Translations under genes and position numbers: made by a program
From: Candidatus Eisenbergiella merdavium
GTDB lineage: Bacteria; Bacillota; Clostridia; Lachnospirales; Lachnospiraceae
Assembly: GCA_019119595.1 (NCBI GenBank)
Contig: DWWS01000016.1
Location: 1-64,000 of the forward strand
Reading direction: 5' to 3'
Length of the DNA: 64,000 nucleotides
Part shown: in pieces, positions 50,579-58,884 of the stretch
Position numbering within the stretch: the stretch's first letter is position 1
How the letters are laid out: each line of letters begins with the position of its first letter
The notes under the pieces: generated by a model
What the model saw: only the letters and a program-made list of their open reading frames with translations
Databases searched by the model: none
What the model was told of the DNA's origin: nothing

Positions 50579-52346
50579 AAACGGTATCCTTTCGGGAATC
50601 CCTGGCGGGGATCTGTCGTCTGTATGGATTTTTAAAGGGGCAGAGCCTCCTGTATGTCGTCGGGCTGATTCTGGTGTCCGCCTTTCAGCTTTTTTCCAGT
50701 CTGTTTGAGGGCCAGCTTTACAGCACGGTTACGCGCATCGGCCAGTCCGGAGAGGGAAGGATCGCAGAACAGCTCTTTTTTATCTGCGGGTTTCTTGCGG
50801 CGCTTGTCGTCATGCGTGTCGTTGGAACCATTTTTTATCTGAGGTCAGTCGCCAGAGGAGACGAGGCGCTGCGCAGGCGGCTCGGAAGAACACTCGTCCG
50901 GATGCCTCTCTCCATATGGTATACAAGGCACAGCGGAGACTGGATGGCGATTCTTGGAAAGGACGCGGACGAGGCGTCAGGAGTGTATAAGGATCAGGCA
51001 AACATGCTCCTGGCCTGTATCATACAGGCGGCGGGAGGGCTTATGCTCCTGCTGTGGATGAATCCTGTGCTGGCGGCGTGGGGACTGATCACCGGACTTG
51101 GCTATATGTGGATCGGCTTTTTGAACTGGAAGAGAATGTATGGCTATGAGAACAGACTGCGGGAGGCCGCAGGAGGGATGGCGGAACAGTTTTCCAACCA
51201 GATTGAAGGACGCTGGGTCAGCAGATTTTACGATCTGCAGACGGTCCTTTCGGGAAAAATGGACGCTGCACGAAAAGAATATGAGGACGGCGGAGAGCGG
51301 AGCGCGCGCGTCAGCGCCCTGAACGGCGGGCTGAATCAGATCGGTTATACGCTGTCCTATTCCGGAACGCTGATCGTTGGGCTGATCCTGGTGAATGCGG
51401 GCCGGCTTACGCTGCCGGAAATGCTGTCCATGTGGCCGCTTTCTCTTGGAATCGCTTTTGGCCTTTTGCAGATCGGCTTTCTTTTTACCGATTATCAGAG
51501 TACGGCGGCGGCTGTGGGCCGTCTGCAGCATGTGTTTTCGCTTCCCTGCGAGGAAGCGGGGAGCGCAGATGCCTGCGGGGCTTCGGATAAGGAGGAGCCG
51601 GCCGTCCGCCTGGAGCATGTCAGCTTCTGCTATGAGGCTCCGGAAGAGAAGGCCGAAAACACTTCCGGTGATGACGGCTGTGATCGGAAAAAATATGCGC
51701 TTCGGGACTGTTCGCTTTGCATCCGCAAGGGGGAGAGAGTGGCCTTTGTCGGAGAGAGCGGAAGCGGAAAGAGCACGCTGATGAAGCTTCTTCTTGGCTT
51801 TTACCGCCCGCAGGAGGGAAGGATCGAAGTGGACGGTATCGACGTTTCTGCGTCTCCTTCTGCTGTCAGGGGCAGGATCTCTTATGTGCCGCAGAAGAGT
51901 CAGCTTTTCGATGACAGTATCTATGAAAATATCGCAATGGTAAGGCCGGAAAGCGGCCGGGAGGATGTGGAGCGCGCGGCGGCCCGTTCGGGAGCGGATG
52001 AATTTATCCGCCAGCTTCCCGAAGGGTATGAGACGCGAGTCGGAGAGGACGGCGGAAGGCTATCCGGGGACAGCGGCAGAGGATCGCCGTGGCGAGAGCC
52101 TTTCTGAAGGATGCGCCCATAATCGTGATGGACGAGGTGACCGCCGCCCTGGACGGAAAGGCGGAAAGCCATATCAACCGGACGCTGGGCAGTCTGGGAA
52201 GGGACAAAACGGTTCTGCTCGTTACACACAGGCTTTCTTCCGCAGTGTTGGCGGAACGCATCGTGGTGATGGAGCGCGGGCGGATCGTGGAAACCGGGAG
52301 CCATGAGGAGCTGCTGAAGAAAAAGGGATATTACAGCAGGCTCTGA
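50575..52346 (+). pseudogene. ABC exporter half-transporter B, one-base frameshift in the signature motif
   Basis: A full-length type I ABC exporter (about 590 residues if restored). It has six helices in the first 320 residues, then an ATPase with Walker [10 protein letters not shown] (about 394), [12 protein letters not shown], and a C-terminal Walker B IIVMDEVTAALD and switch VTHRLSS. At 52062-52074 the sequence reads LSGD and runs into a stop at 52105-52107; one added G would give [15 protein letters not shown] and join the remaining frame (to 52346). The lesion is thus a single G lost from a G-run. Phase variation, recent mutation or sequencing error are all possible. ATG 50575 overlaps the stop of gene A. 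Confidence 0.78.
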
Positions 52347-52406
52347 GAAGCGGGAGCGTCGGAACGGGAAGGTTTGGATTCCTGAGCAAAGGGAGGTATT
52401 TGGAAA

Positions 52407-53321
52407 ATGAAGCCTGAAATATCAGTGGTCATGACTGCCTGCAACACGGGGAAATATATCAGGGATGCCGTGGAAAGCATCCTTTCCCAGTCGAATCCGG
52501 ATTTTGAGCTGATCGTGGTGAACGACGGTTCCACGGACAATACGGATGAGATCATGAACGGAATCCGGGACGAACGCATCCGGTACATAAGATCGGCTGA
52601 AAACCGGGGGATAGCCTTTTCCCGGAATCTGGGAACGCAGCAGGCCAGGGGAAAATATCTGGCGGTCATGGATTCAGACGACATTGCCCCGCCCTATCGG
52701 CTCCGGGATCAGTATGATTACATGGAGAGCCACCCGGAGGTGGGCGTGCTGTCCGGGGACGCTTTTAACTTTGGGACGGAAAACAGATACCGGACGGCCA
52801 TACAGGGAAACGAGCGGATCCAGTACCGTTTTTTCTTCCGCTGTCCCATCAACAATCCCGCCGCCATGGTGCGTATGGATCTGCTGGAACGGACACAGGT
52901 AAAATATGACGTCAGGTACCGGGTGTGCAGCGATTACAAATTCTGGATCGACCTGCTGAACCGGACGAAATTTGCGAATCTGGGCGGAAAGCCCTATGTA
53001 TTTTACCGCACCGGCCATTCGGAAAGCATCACCACCGAAACCAGCCGCCTGGAATCGGTCAGGGAAAGAAACAGGGTGGTAAAGGAAATCTCCTACGGCT
53101 TCCTTGACCGGTTCGGCCTGTCTCTTTCCAAAGAAGAGTACGATGCCGTTTTCCTTTTCCGCAGCTACGGGGAAAAGCATCCGGACAGGAGGGATTATGA
53201 GAAAATGGCCGCCTGTCTGGAAAAGCTGATCGAACAGGGAAGGAGCGTGATGGCAAGGAGCGACCTGTGGGAGGAAGAAATGCGCTTCTGGCTTGCAAAA
53301 TGGGAGAAACTGGTACGATGA
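52407..53321 (+). CDS. Family 2 glycosyltransferase
   Basis: A 304-residue GT-A fold transferase. SVVMTACNTGKYIRDAVESI opens the Rossmann-like part, VVNDGSTDNTDEI gives the nucleotide-binding Asp (about 41), and LAVMDSDDIAPPYRL contains the DxD metal motif (about 88-93). VCSDYKFWIDLL (about 170) holds the acceptor-side acidic pair. No membrane helix is visible. It is encoded inside the ABC exporter cluster and overlaps the next ABC gene by four bases (ATGA at 53318), so its product may glycosylate an exported molecule or surface glycan. Donor and acceptor are unknown. GGGAGG lies 13 nt before the ATG. Confidence 0.88.
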   Translation: MKPEISVVMTACNTGKYIRDAVESILSQSNPDFELIVVNDGSTDNTDEIMNGIRDERIRYIRSAENRGIAFSRNLGTQQARGKYLAVMDSDDIAPPYRLRDQYDYMESHPEVGVLSGDAFNFGTENRYRTAIQGNERIQYRFFFRCPINNPAAMVRMDLLERTQVKYDVRYRVCSDYKFWIDLLNRTKFANLGGKPYVFYRTGHSESITTETSRLESVRERNRVVKEISYGFLDRFGLSLSKEEYDAVFLFRSYGEKHPDRRDYEKMAACLEKLIEQGRSVMARSDLWEEEMRFWLAKWEKLVR

Positions 53322-55084
53322 ACCGAAAGCTGAAAAATCCTTTTTTCCGCCTGCTGGCGGACTGCAGAAGGCAGTGGGGCTGGCTGTCTGCTTTCATTTT
53401 TATCTATTTTCTCGCGGGACTCTTTAAAAGCGGGATCGCGCTGCAGTTCGGAAATATGACGGACGCGGCTCTGACGGAGGGAGCGGAGGCGGCGCTTGCA
53501 TACGTGCGGCCTCTGCTCGTTCTGCTTTTCCTGGAATTCCTGCGGGGGATCCTGACCTATGTGGTGGTGGCCCAGACCACGGAGCGGATGTTCTTCGACA
53601 TGAAAATGAGGGTCTTCCGGAAGCTGAGCTGTCTGCGGGCGGAGACCATCGAAAGGAAGCTGCGCTCGGGGGATGTGGTCACGCGCGTCAACGGCGATCT
53701 GAATTCACTCTGCGAGGATATCGCGGGAAAATATACCTGGTTCATGCGGGTGTTCTTTACTGCTGTGATTGCCTTTTTTTCCTGTGTAAGGCTGAGCTGG
53801 GAGCTGTCTCTGGTGTATTTTATCCTGATGCCTCCCACCCTCTGGCTGATCAACCGGATCAGCAGGCCCATGAAGGAAAAGCAGAAGGCGGTGCTGAAGG
53901 AGACAGGCAGCGGGATGAATCTGGCCGGGGAGGCGCTTGGCGCTGCGGTTACGGTAAAGGCTTACGGGCTGGAGGCGGAAATGGACGCCAGGTTTGCCGC
54001 CCGCATGAACCGGGCGTCTGAGAAGGAGACGGAAAACGAAAAGCTCAGCGCACAGATGCTCGCGGTACGTTACGTGGGCGTTGTCCTGCCCATGGTGCTG
54101 ATGCTTTTTATCGGCGTTATGCTGGTTCAGAGCGGAAGGGTCACGCCGGGAACGGTGATCGCTTTTTCCTCCCTGTGCGGCAGTGTGAGAGGGCTTCTGG
54201 AGATCGTCAACAGCATTCTGAAAACCTGGCGGCGCACGCTTGCGACAGGCGAACGGGTTTATGAGATCCTGGATCTGGAGGAGGAGTGCTCCGGAACCGT
54301 TTCGCGGGCGGCGGAGGGTCAGGATATCCCTGCGATCTGCGCGCAGGGGCTGCACTTTTCCTACCGGGAGGAGGTGCCGGTGCTCGGCGGCCTTTCCATG
54401 AGAACAGAGCAGGGAGAGAGCGTGGCGCTGGTGGGACGGAGCGGCTGTGGGAAAAGCACCCTGCTGAAGCTGCTGTGCGGATTTTATGAGCTGCCCGCCG
54501 GGACGGAAGGGACGCTGGAGCTGTGGGGCGTTCCGGCTGAACAATGGGAGCTGGGAGCGCTTCGGGACAGGATCGCGCTGGTGGGGCAGGATCCCTTCCT
54601 GTTTCAGGACAGCATACGCAATAACGTGCGCTGCGGCAGACAGGACGCTGACGAGGAAGCGATCGTTCAGGCCCTGAAGGACGCGGAGCTCTGGACGTTC
54701 GTGGAGGGGCTTCCGGACGGCCTGGATACCCGCGTCGGAGACGGAGGGCTGCTGCTTTCCGGCGGCCAGAGACAGAGGATCGCCATCGCCCGCGCCTTTT
54801 TGAAAGACGCGCCTCTGCTTTTGTTGGACGAGCCTACCTCCGCGTTGGATGCGGAGACGGAGCGCGGGATACAGAAGGCGCTGGACAGGCTTGCGGCGGG
54901 CCGGACGAGCATCATCGTCACCCACCGTCTGTATACGCTGGAGCATGTGGACAGGATCTATGTGCTGGAGCGGGGATGCGTGGCGGAAGAGGGAAGCTGG
55001 GAGGCGCTTATCGAGAAAAAAGGGATATTTTACCAGCTTCTGACGCTGCAGCAGGAGGGAGGTGTGGAAGGATGCGGGGTGTGA
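53318..55084 (+). CDS. ABC exporter half-transporter C (membrane and ATPase domains fused)
   Basis: Intact type I exporter of 588 residues. Six helices lie in residues 20-310. The ATPase has Walker A GRSGCGKST (about 373), Q-loop VGQDPFLFQDS, signature LSGGQRQRIAIARA, Walker B LLLLDEPTSALD and switch VTHRLYT. The core looks catalytically complete. It overlaps the glycosyltransferase gene upstream and gene D downstream (start at 55072), so C and D would form a heterodimer if D is made. It is the only undamaged ABC gene among the first four. Substrate is unknown; lipid, peptide or drug are all possible. Confidence 0.88.
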   Translation: MNRKLKNPFFRLLADCRRQWGWLSAFIFIYFLAGLFKSGIALQFGNMTDAALTEGAEAALAYVRPLLVLLFLEFLRGILTYVVVAQTTERMFFDMKMRVFRKLSCLRAETIERKLRSGDVVTRVNGDLNSLCEDIAGKYTWFMRVFFTAVIAFFSCVRLSWELSLVYFILMPPTLWLINRISRPMKEKQKAVLKETGSGMNLAGEALGAAVTVKAYGLEAEMDARFAARMNRASEKETENEKLSAQMLAVRYVGVVLPMVLMLFIGVMLVQSGRVTPGTVIAFSSLCGSVRGLLEIVNSILKTWRRTLATGERVYEILDLEEECSGTVSRAAEGQDIPAICAQGLHFSYREEVPVLGGLSMRTEQGESVALVGRSGCGKSTLLKLLCGFYELPAGTEGTLELWGVPAEQWELGALRDRIALVGQDPFLFQDSIRNNVRCGRQDADEEAIVQALKDAELWTFVEGLPDGLDTRVGDGGLLLSGGQRQRIAIARAFLKDAPLLLLDEPTSALDAETERGIQKALDRLAAGRTSIIVTHRLYTLEHVDRIYVLERGCVAEEGSWEALIEKKGIFYQLLTLQQEGGVEGCGV

Positions 55085-56811
55085 ATGGTATGAAAAGCAG
55101 AACCGGCTATCGGGAGGCATTTTCCTTCCTTCTCCGGCTGTGCCGGCCGATGGGGAGGGAGCAGAAAATCTACTGGCTCGGCTGCCTGTTCGAGTCGCTG
55201 GAAATGCTGAATACGCTAATGATTCCCTTTGTTTTCCAGCAGATGATACAGATCGTGTCCGGTGCGGGTGAAAACGGTGCGGGTAATATGGGGATAGTCC
55301 TGCTGCTCCTTGCGGCCGTCCTTCTCATAACGCCGCTGATCAGCCTGGGAAGCTATCTGCATCAGAAAAGCGCCACCCATGGGAAGAACAATATGCGTAC
55401 GCTTCTTTTTTCTCATATACAGCGGCTTCCTGTGGCGGAGCTGCAGAAAAGGGATATGGGAGAGACGGTGACCCTGCTTGGCAGCGATGTGGACAAAGCC
55501 TACGGCCTCCTGCATGGGATCGGGATGCCCTCCTGCTGTCAGTTTCTTTTGATCTTTCCCGTTACAGCCGTCATTCTTCTCTGTTACTGCCCGCCGGTGG
55601 CCGTGCTGGCGGTACCGGTCAGTCTGGCCACTGTATGCATATCGGCCGTGTTCAATCCCAGGGTGAGCAGGCTGGGCCAGGAGGCGCAGAAGGAAATGGG
55701 AGCGTCGGCGGGGCCGCTGATCGAGCTGATCCAGGGCTATCCTGTCGTCCGGATGTTTGCGGGATACGCAAGGCTGACGGAGCGCTTTACGGAAATCTGC
55801 AGGAGCATTTTCAGAAAGCGGGTGCATTACCGGACGATCAACGGGATCGTGGACGGCTTCCTTAACTTTTTTTAGGCGGCGGCGCAGCCCTTTACTCTCA
55901 TTCTGGCGCTCTTTCTGATCCTGTCCGGAAAATGCAGCATCGATGCGGCCGTTCTTGTTTCCGGAATCGCGGGCGTGATGGCGGACAGCGCGAGGGGCGT
56001 GGGAACCTTTATCGCGAATATCCAGCCGCCCTTAGAAAGTGCCAGACGGATCTTTGCGGTGCTCGACCTGCCGCAGGAACGGCAGACACTTACATTGGAG
56101 CGGCAGATTCTGACGCAGGAGGCGCTGCGGGACGAAGGGGAAGGACATGCTTTGGCGGCAGAGGCGTCCGGAAAGGAAGGGATCGCTCTTCGCATCAGAG
56201 GGCTTTCCTTTTCCTATTCGGGAGAAAAGGAGGTTCTGAAAAACTTTTCCTGCGAAGTGAGGACGGGAGAGGCCGTCGTGCTGACCGGGCCATCGGGCTG
56301 CGGAAAGACCACGCTGTTCCGGCTGATCCAGGCGATGTATGAGCCGTCCTGCGGAGAGATCGAATATTTCGGCGTGCCTGCAAAAAAGCTGCTGCGGACG
56401 CAGATCCGGGAAATGATCGCTTATGTGCCGCAGGAATGCAGTCTGTTCGAGGGCAGCATCGGCTATAATATCCGGTTGGGAAATCCCGCCGCCGGTGTGG
56501 AAGATCTGGAAAAGGCGGCCAGAGCGGCCTGCATAGACGATTTCATTCACAGCCTGCCGGAGGGCTACGAGACGCAGGTGGGAGAGAGGGGAGCGCAGCT
56601 TTCCGGCGGCCAGCGGCAGAGGATCGCCATCGCGCGCGCCTTCCTGAAGGACGCGCCCCTGCTCCTTCTGGACGAGCCAACCTCCGCGCTGGACGCGGAG
56701 TCGGAAAGAGGTATCTGGGAGGCGCTGCGGAATCTGATGGAAGGACGCACCGTGCTCGTGATCTCGCACCAGACCTGTGTTCCTTATGACAGGGAGATAC
56801 GGCTGGAGTGA
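55072..56811 (+). pseudogene. ABC exporter half-transporter D, interrupted by an in-frame amber codon
   Basis: The reading frame runs 267 codons from ATG 55072 (GGAGGGAGG 9 nt upstream), reaches TAG at 55873-55875 after VDGFLNFF, and continues in the same frame with AAAQPFTLILALFLILSG to 56811. Restored length is about 579 residues, normal for the family. The ATPase part is complete: Walker A GPSGCGKTT, signature LSGGQRQRIAIARA, Walker B LLLLDEPTSALD and switch ISHQT. The lesion is a single codon within the fifth or sixth helix. A GTG at 55975 could start the ATPase portion alone. Suppression or read-through cannot be excluded. Confidence 0.8.
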
Positions 56812-57035
56812 ATGCTCGATCTGGGTTCTGCTTCCTGGGCCATTTCCTGCTGGAGTATCTGCATGGCGTACACAGCGGAATTGGCAATACGAACGGTGTT
56901 TCCTTCCACCACGAAAGTTACCCTGTCACCGCTTGCCACGCCAAGGACGCCACGGACATCCTTCGGGATTGTGACCTGCCCTTTTGTCATGCTCTTTGCA
57001 GTGGCACAAATGCCTTTGCTAACATGGTTTTGCAC
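56784..57035 (-). pseudogene. AbrB/MazE-type antitoxin-like gene, truncated at its 3' end
   Basis: The frame encodes SMTKGQVTIPKDVRGVLGV and GDRVTFVVEGNTVRIANSAV, a clear SpoVT-AbrB swapped-hairpin DNA-binding domain. After EMAQEAE it runs into residues read antisense through the end of ABC gene D (stop at 56784). Relatives known to me carry a longer acidic C-terminal tail here, so the 3' end seems lost at the junction with the ABC cluster. The start is uncertain: GTG 57035, only 12 nt after the ParE stop, or ATG 56990. It may still make a DNA-binding protein. Confidence 0.55.
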
Positions 57036-57047
57036 CGCTCTGATGAT

Positions 57048-57362
57048 TTAGAACAGCTTTTCGCCGTAATTTTCTGCCTGATGAAAGATTCCGGAAATAA
57101 AGACGTTTTTCCCTTCGACACGAAAAAGAACAAGATAAGACATATCAGAAAGAAGAGCTTCTCGATAATGGCGGTTGTTTAAATAAGGATCCCGGCTGGG
57201 AGGAAACTGAAAAGGATTATCCTCCAGCCGGAAGTAAATCTGTTCCAGACTATCGAGCAAATGTGCGGCAGCCTGGCTGCTCTTGAAGTGGAAGATCAGA
57301 TGATAGATGATCTCATCCAGCAATTCTTCTGCATGTTCTGCAATGATCAGCTTATAAGTCAT
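57048..57362 (-). CDS. RelE/ParE-family toxin
   Basis: A 104-residue protein with the ParE/RelE fold. KLIIAEHAEELLDEIIYHL is the first strand and helix pair, FQFPPSRDPYLNNRHYREAL the central turn, and SYLVLFRVEGKNVFISGIFH the terminal strands with the Arg-bearing core. Such toxins inhibit gyrase (ParE) or cleave mRNA (RelE). It overlaps the upstream antitoxin gene by 11 bases, the usual coupled arrangement. Which target applies cannot be read from the sequence. Confidence 0.85.
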   Translation of the reverse strand: MTYKLIIAEHAEELLDEIIYHLIFHFKSSQAAAHLLDSLEQIYFRLEDNPFQFPPSRDPYLNNRHYREALLSDMSYLVLFRVEGKNVFISGIFHQAENYGEKLF

Positions 57363-57612
57363 ATTTTTCCCTCATGGCGGACAGGGAGGCTCTGGCATCC
57401 TTTGTTTCGCCCTTTTTTAGCTGGTTTTCTGCAAGCTCCAGATTTTCATACATCTTCAGACGGCTGGAAATTTTTTCAAAGCTTTCCATGCTCATCAGAA
57501 CCATGTCTCCATATCCGTTTTTGGTAATGTAGACCGGGCCGTCCGTTTTGTGGCACAGCTCAGAAATTTCAGCGGTATTTTTTAGTTCTTTAATGGGAAT
57601 GATATGTGGCAT
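57352..57612 (-). CDS. Phd/YefM-family antitoxin
   Basis: An 86-residue protein. The N-terminal IIPIKELKNTAEISELCHKT and VYITKNGYGDMVLMSMESFE form the Phd/YefM DNA-binding fold. The C-terminal half (about 50-86) is helical and charged, as in toxin-binding regions. It is first in the toxin-antitoxin operon, with GGAGG upstream of the ATG and a palindromic operator on its promoter, so the usual antitoxin autoregulation is expected. Confidence 0.88.
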   Translation of the reverse strand: MPHIIPIKELKNTAEISELCHKTDGPVYITKNGYGDMVLMSMESFEKISSRLKMYENLELAENQLKKGETKDARASLSAMREKYDL

Positions 57613-57635
57613 AAAAATTCCTCCTTTTATGGCGT

Positions 57636-57664
57636 GATTATACCATTATTATGGTATAAAATCA
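57636..57664 (-). promoter_or_regulatory. Promoter and operator of the Phd-ParE operon
   Basis: On the minus strand TTGATT (57664-57659) and TATAAT (57641-57636) are 17 bp apart. A perfect palindrome with arms TTATACCAT and ATGGTATAA (57638-57659, spacer TATT) fills the space between them and overlaps the -10. It is the expected binding site for the antitoxin or the complex. Confidence 0.75.
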
Positions 57665-57744
57665 AGAAAAAATGCCGCTTTATCTGTAAAAAAAGAGGCA
57701 TTTTCGTTGCGAATTTTCGCTTCCGTTCCTTCGCTGCCCCTCCT

Positions 57745-58614
57745 TCACCTCCCCTCCCTCGCCTCCGTCGGCGCCATCCCCGTCTCCCTCTTAAATGCCC
57801 GAGAAAAATAGCTCTGGCTGTTGAAGCCCAGCGCCTCCGCTGTCCGGGAGACGGTCTCGCCGCTTTGAAGAAGCTCGGCGGCGGCCTTGATCTTCAGCTT
57901 GAGCAGATATTTGTGAACACCGATCCCGGCGTATTTGTCGAAAAGCCGTTTCAGTCCGGCTTCGCTGAGGCCGCAGAAGCGAGAGATCTCAGGAACGGAC
58001 GGCTGTCGGTGAATATTGCTGTTTAAAAAGCTGACCGCCTGGCTGAACAGGACGGCGTCCGGAGCGGAGGAGGCCGAGAATACGGCTCCCGTTTCCGCAA
58101 GGGAGAGCATGAGAAGCTGGAGATAGGAGGCCACCGTCTGGGAGTAGGCGGGAAGACGGCCAAAGGGCTCCAGATAGCGCCGGTAGCGCACATCGGCGTC
58201 CGGGTAAGAGGCCTTCGGCGTGCCTGCCGGCTCCGTCCGCTTTCGGATGAAAGCGAGCAAAGAGGAAAGAAGGCCCTTCTGGGAGTCGGTGAGCTGGAAC
58301 ACCTTCCGGCTTAAAAAGGCGGTGAGAGGGCCTTCTGCGGAATAGGAAAAAATGAAAAGGTCGGCGCCCTGTTCCCCAGTGACGATGAATTTATGCAGCT
58401 CCAGAGGCCGGTGGAAGATGATGGCGCCCTGGGTGAGGTTGTACACCCGCTCGTCGCCGGAAACGCAGACCTCCCCTGCCGAAACATAAAGGCATTCCCA
58501 GAAGTTGTGGCTTTCCCCCGGAAATTCGTAGCCCTTTTCATAATGCACATCAAACAGAGAATAGATATCTGTCAGATGGATCTGTTCGGTGACCGGATGC
58601 GCGATCCAGACCAT
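57745..58614 (-). CDS. AraC-family transcriptional regulator with cupin-like sensor domain
   Basis: A 289-residue cytoplasmic regulator. The N-terminal part (about 1-110) is a cupin-type arm: NFWECLYVSAGEVCVSG and LTQGAIIFHRPLELHKFIV. The C-terminal AraC domain (about 190-285) has SVPEISRFCGLSEAGLKRLF and ALGFNSQSYFSRAFKRETGM. It is divergent from the oxidoreductase gene at 58885 and probably controls it in response to a sugar. GGAAGGGGGA lies before the ATG. Confidence 0.88.
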   Translation of the reverse strand: MVWIAHPVTEQIHLTDIYSLFDVHYEKGYEFPGESHNFWECLYVSAGEVCVSGDERVYNLTQGAIIFHRPLELHKFIVTGEQGADLFIFSYSAEGPLTAFLSRKVFQLTDSQKGLLSSLLAFIRKRTEPAGTPKASYPDADVRYRRYLEPFGRLPAYSQTVASYLQLLMLSLAETGAVFSASSAPDAVLFSQAVSFLNSNIHRQPSVPEISRFCGLSEAGLKRLFDKYAGIGVHKYLLKLKIKAAAELLQSGETVSRTAEALGFNSQSYFSRAFKRETGMAPTEAREGR

Positions 58615-58727
58615 AAGCTTCCCCCTTCCAGTGCCTGCTGCGGTTTGCTTTCCAGGAAAGCAACTGCGCTTTCCGCCGCCTGTCGCGGCATCATTTTTTG
58701 ATCCAAAAGTATCCGAATGTGAGCTGT

Positions 58728-58768
58728 TTTGATATGGTTATATACTTTTTATGATGCTATCATATCAC
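58728..58768 (+). promoter_or_regulatory. Possible divergent operator/promoter between AraC and oxidoreductase genes
   Basis: TGATATG (58730-58736) and CATATCA (58761-58767) form an inverted repeat flanking an AT-rich 24-bp spacer, which contains TATAC and TATGAT. A standard promoter pair could not be fixed. The rest of 58615-58884 shows no gene; AAAGGAAGG precedes the start at 58885. Confidence 0.35.
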
Positions 58769-58884
58769 CAGGACGGAGAGATGTAAAGAGGTCCGGATGC
58801 GGCGGGCATGCCGGAGAGCGGCGTGCGGAAGGACGCAAAGGGGGCTCTTTTACAGACAGACAAAAGAAAGGAAGGAAATCAGAG

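Noticed and set aside
55873-55875. Pyrrolysine or selenocysteine decoding
   Set aside because: UAG in an ABC membrane helix has no known Pyl use, and no pyl genes or SECIS-type structure are visible; mutation is simpler.
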